NCBI GenBank assembly: GCA_027600665.1
Contig: JADGJL010000015.1
Span: forward strand, 47,719-111,718
Direction of reading: 5' to 3'
DNA from: Irineochytrium annulatum
Lineage: Eukaryota; Chytridiomycota; Chytridiomycetes; Chytridiales; Chytridiaceae
DNA: 64,000 nt
Shown here: piece after piece, positions 63,330 through 64,000 of the stretch
Layout of the letters: each line of letters opens with the position of its first letter
Position numbering within the stretch: the first letter of the stretch is position 1
Notes under the pieces: generated by a model
Seen by the model: the letters and a program-made list of their open reading frames with translations, nothing else
Databases searched by the model: none
Told to the model about the DNA's origin: nothing
Made by a program: the position numbers and the translations under genes

Positions 63330-63683
63330 TTAGATACGTATATCGAATCGGCCATTGCTATCCGTTGTTGCGTTTGCAATTTCCTTAGGGGTAGCTACGC
63401 CCTTTCCATTGGCTGAGGGTTGGGCAGGTGGCGCCTCCTTAGCAACGGTTGTACCTGCTCCTTGGGAGCTTTGCTGTGCAATCTGCGCCTCAATCTGCTT
63501 GATCTGCTGTTCAAGCTGTTTGGTCTTTGTCTCCTTTGTCTTCTCATCATCCTTGCTGGACTGGACTTTCTCCAGTTGAGCCTCCAGCTTCGTCTTTTGT
63601 TTCTCTAAACTACTTGAATCTTCCGAACTCGAAGATGTCGATATGTATGATGTTGTGGAGCTGGCTGCAGAAGATATATTCAT
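63330..63683 (-). CDS. FlxA-like family protein
   Basis: 117 residues. A Ser/Thr-rich N-terminus is followed by a long coiled coil (about 25-75; LEKQKTKLEAQLEKVQSSKD, QLEQQIKQIEAQIAQQ) matching FlxA-like proteins, then a Pro/Ala/Gly-rich tail ending NGRFDIRI. FlxA-like proteins are small, sometimes flagellar-regulon products of unknown role. GAGGAGGAGA precedes the ATG. The gene is single. Nothing else was seen in 63684-63908. Confidence 0.8.
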   Translation of the reverse strand: MNISSAASSTTSYISTSSSSEDSSSLEKQKTKLEAQLEKVQSSKDDEKTKETKTKQLEQQIKQIEAQIAQQSSQGAGTTVAKEAPPAQPSANGKGVATPKEIANATTDSNGRFDIRI

Positions 63684-63908
63684 TATGGTTCTCCTCCTCT
63701 TGACATGGCTTCACTATATCCCATCCCACTGAAACGTACGTTAAAATCAACTGAAAGGTTGCTGAACGAAGCTAGAGAGTCCGGAATTCAAATAGATGAA
63801 ATACATATAGCAGCTTTAATCAATAGTCAGTCTAATCATACAGTGTAGGTCCTGGTGCACTCTGATCTGTAAAGTTAGTTGTTTCCCTGTGTAAATAAAA
63901 ACAAAAAA

Positions 63909-63935
63909 GACACACTCGATATCATCAAGTGTGTC
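63909..63935 (-). terminator. Terminator of the rRNA operon
   Basis: Minus strand GACACACT / AGTGTGTC hairpin followed by TTTTTTGTTTTTATTT, 8 bp beyond the 5S rRNA end. Confidence 0.92.
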
Positions 63936-63943
63936 CTTCGATT

Positions 63944-64000
63944 GCTTGGCGGCGTCCTACTCTCCCAGGACCCTGCGGTCCAAGTACCATCGGCGCTAGA
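63944..64000 (-). rRNA. 5S ribosomal RNA, 3' part
   Basis: The complement of the last 57 bases matches the 3' half of Firmicute 5S rRNA (GATGGTACTTGGACC, GGGAGAGTAGGACGCCGCCA, ending CAAGC). The 5' part and presumably the 23S and 16S genes lie beyond the window, read leftward. Confidence 0.95.

Overview
The window reads as a chromosomal segment of a Paenibacillus-type Firmicute. Supporting features are moderate GC, strong GGAGG ribosome sites, several TTG and GTG starts, intrinsic hairpin-plus-T terminators, a TPP riboswitch before thiC, a CcpA-type cre box, LipL, bacilliredoxin, YneF, EcsAB and the 3' end of a 5S rRNA gene. This is inferred from gene content and signals; no database was searched.

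Layout. 0-2.6 kb: 3' part of aconitase. 2.7-6.2 kb: leftward operon of a VanR/VanS-like two-component system with VanY-like carboxypeptidase, VanZ-like protein and a small membrane protein; no vanHAX ligase genes. 6.5-10.3 kb: WYL regulator, zinc-ribbon/effector-binding fusion, a decayed gene, a small ORF, a racemase-like protein and a compact candidate type I toxin-antitoxin locus with convergent overlapping RNAs. 10.4-12.7 kb: thiC with TPP riboswitch and terminator. 12.8-24.6 kb: housekeeping and stress genes (IclR regulator, hydrolase, DUF2935-SOD fusion, lipL, folE, yneF, HD-GYP protein, QueG-alkyltransferase fusion, signal peptidase I, GNAT, sodA). 24.8-31.1 kb: mutY, acpS, hydrolase, nadE, bacilliredoxin, membrane sensor kinase.

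31.3-40.1 kb: HI0933-type flavoprotein, Ecs-like ABC transporter, two secreted repetitive proteins (one interrupted by a 10-N assembly gap inside a 129-bp tandem repeat), an MFS exporter and a MarR regulator. 40.6-49.7 kb: second MFS exporter, GNAT, free-methionine-sulfoxide reductase, TipAS MerR regulator, aldehyde dehydrogenase, and a MerR / MFS / universal-stress set resembling YfmP-YfmO. 49.9-52.8 kb: His-rich CPx-type metal ATPase divergent from a CadC-like ArsR repressor. 53.0-58.8 kb: AI-2E-family protein, then a cluster of flavin-dependent redox enzymes with ArsR and MarR regulators; two nearly identical 20-bp palindromes link the MarR gene to the adjacent NAD(P)H oxidoreductase gene, and the MarR mRNA looks leaderless. 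58.9-61.6 kb: ECF sigma / anti-sigma pair and methyltransferase. 61.8-64 kb: MATE exporter behind a duplicated operator, FlxA-like protein, rRNA operon terminator and 5S 3' end.

No CRISPR array, prophage, complete insertion sequence or tRNA gene was found. The most interesting items are the type I toxin-antitoxin locus at about 10 kb, the MarR operator pair at 56.7/57.2 kb, the ligase-less VanRS-YZ operon, the gene fusions (QueG-alkyltransferase, DUF2935-SOD), the secreted tandem-repeat proteins, and dispersed palindromic repeats, two copies of which sit 27-28 bp upstream of start codons.
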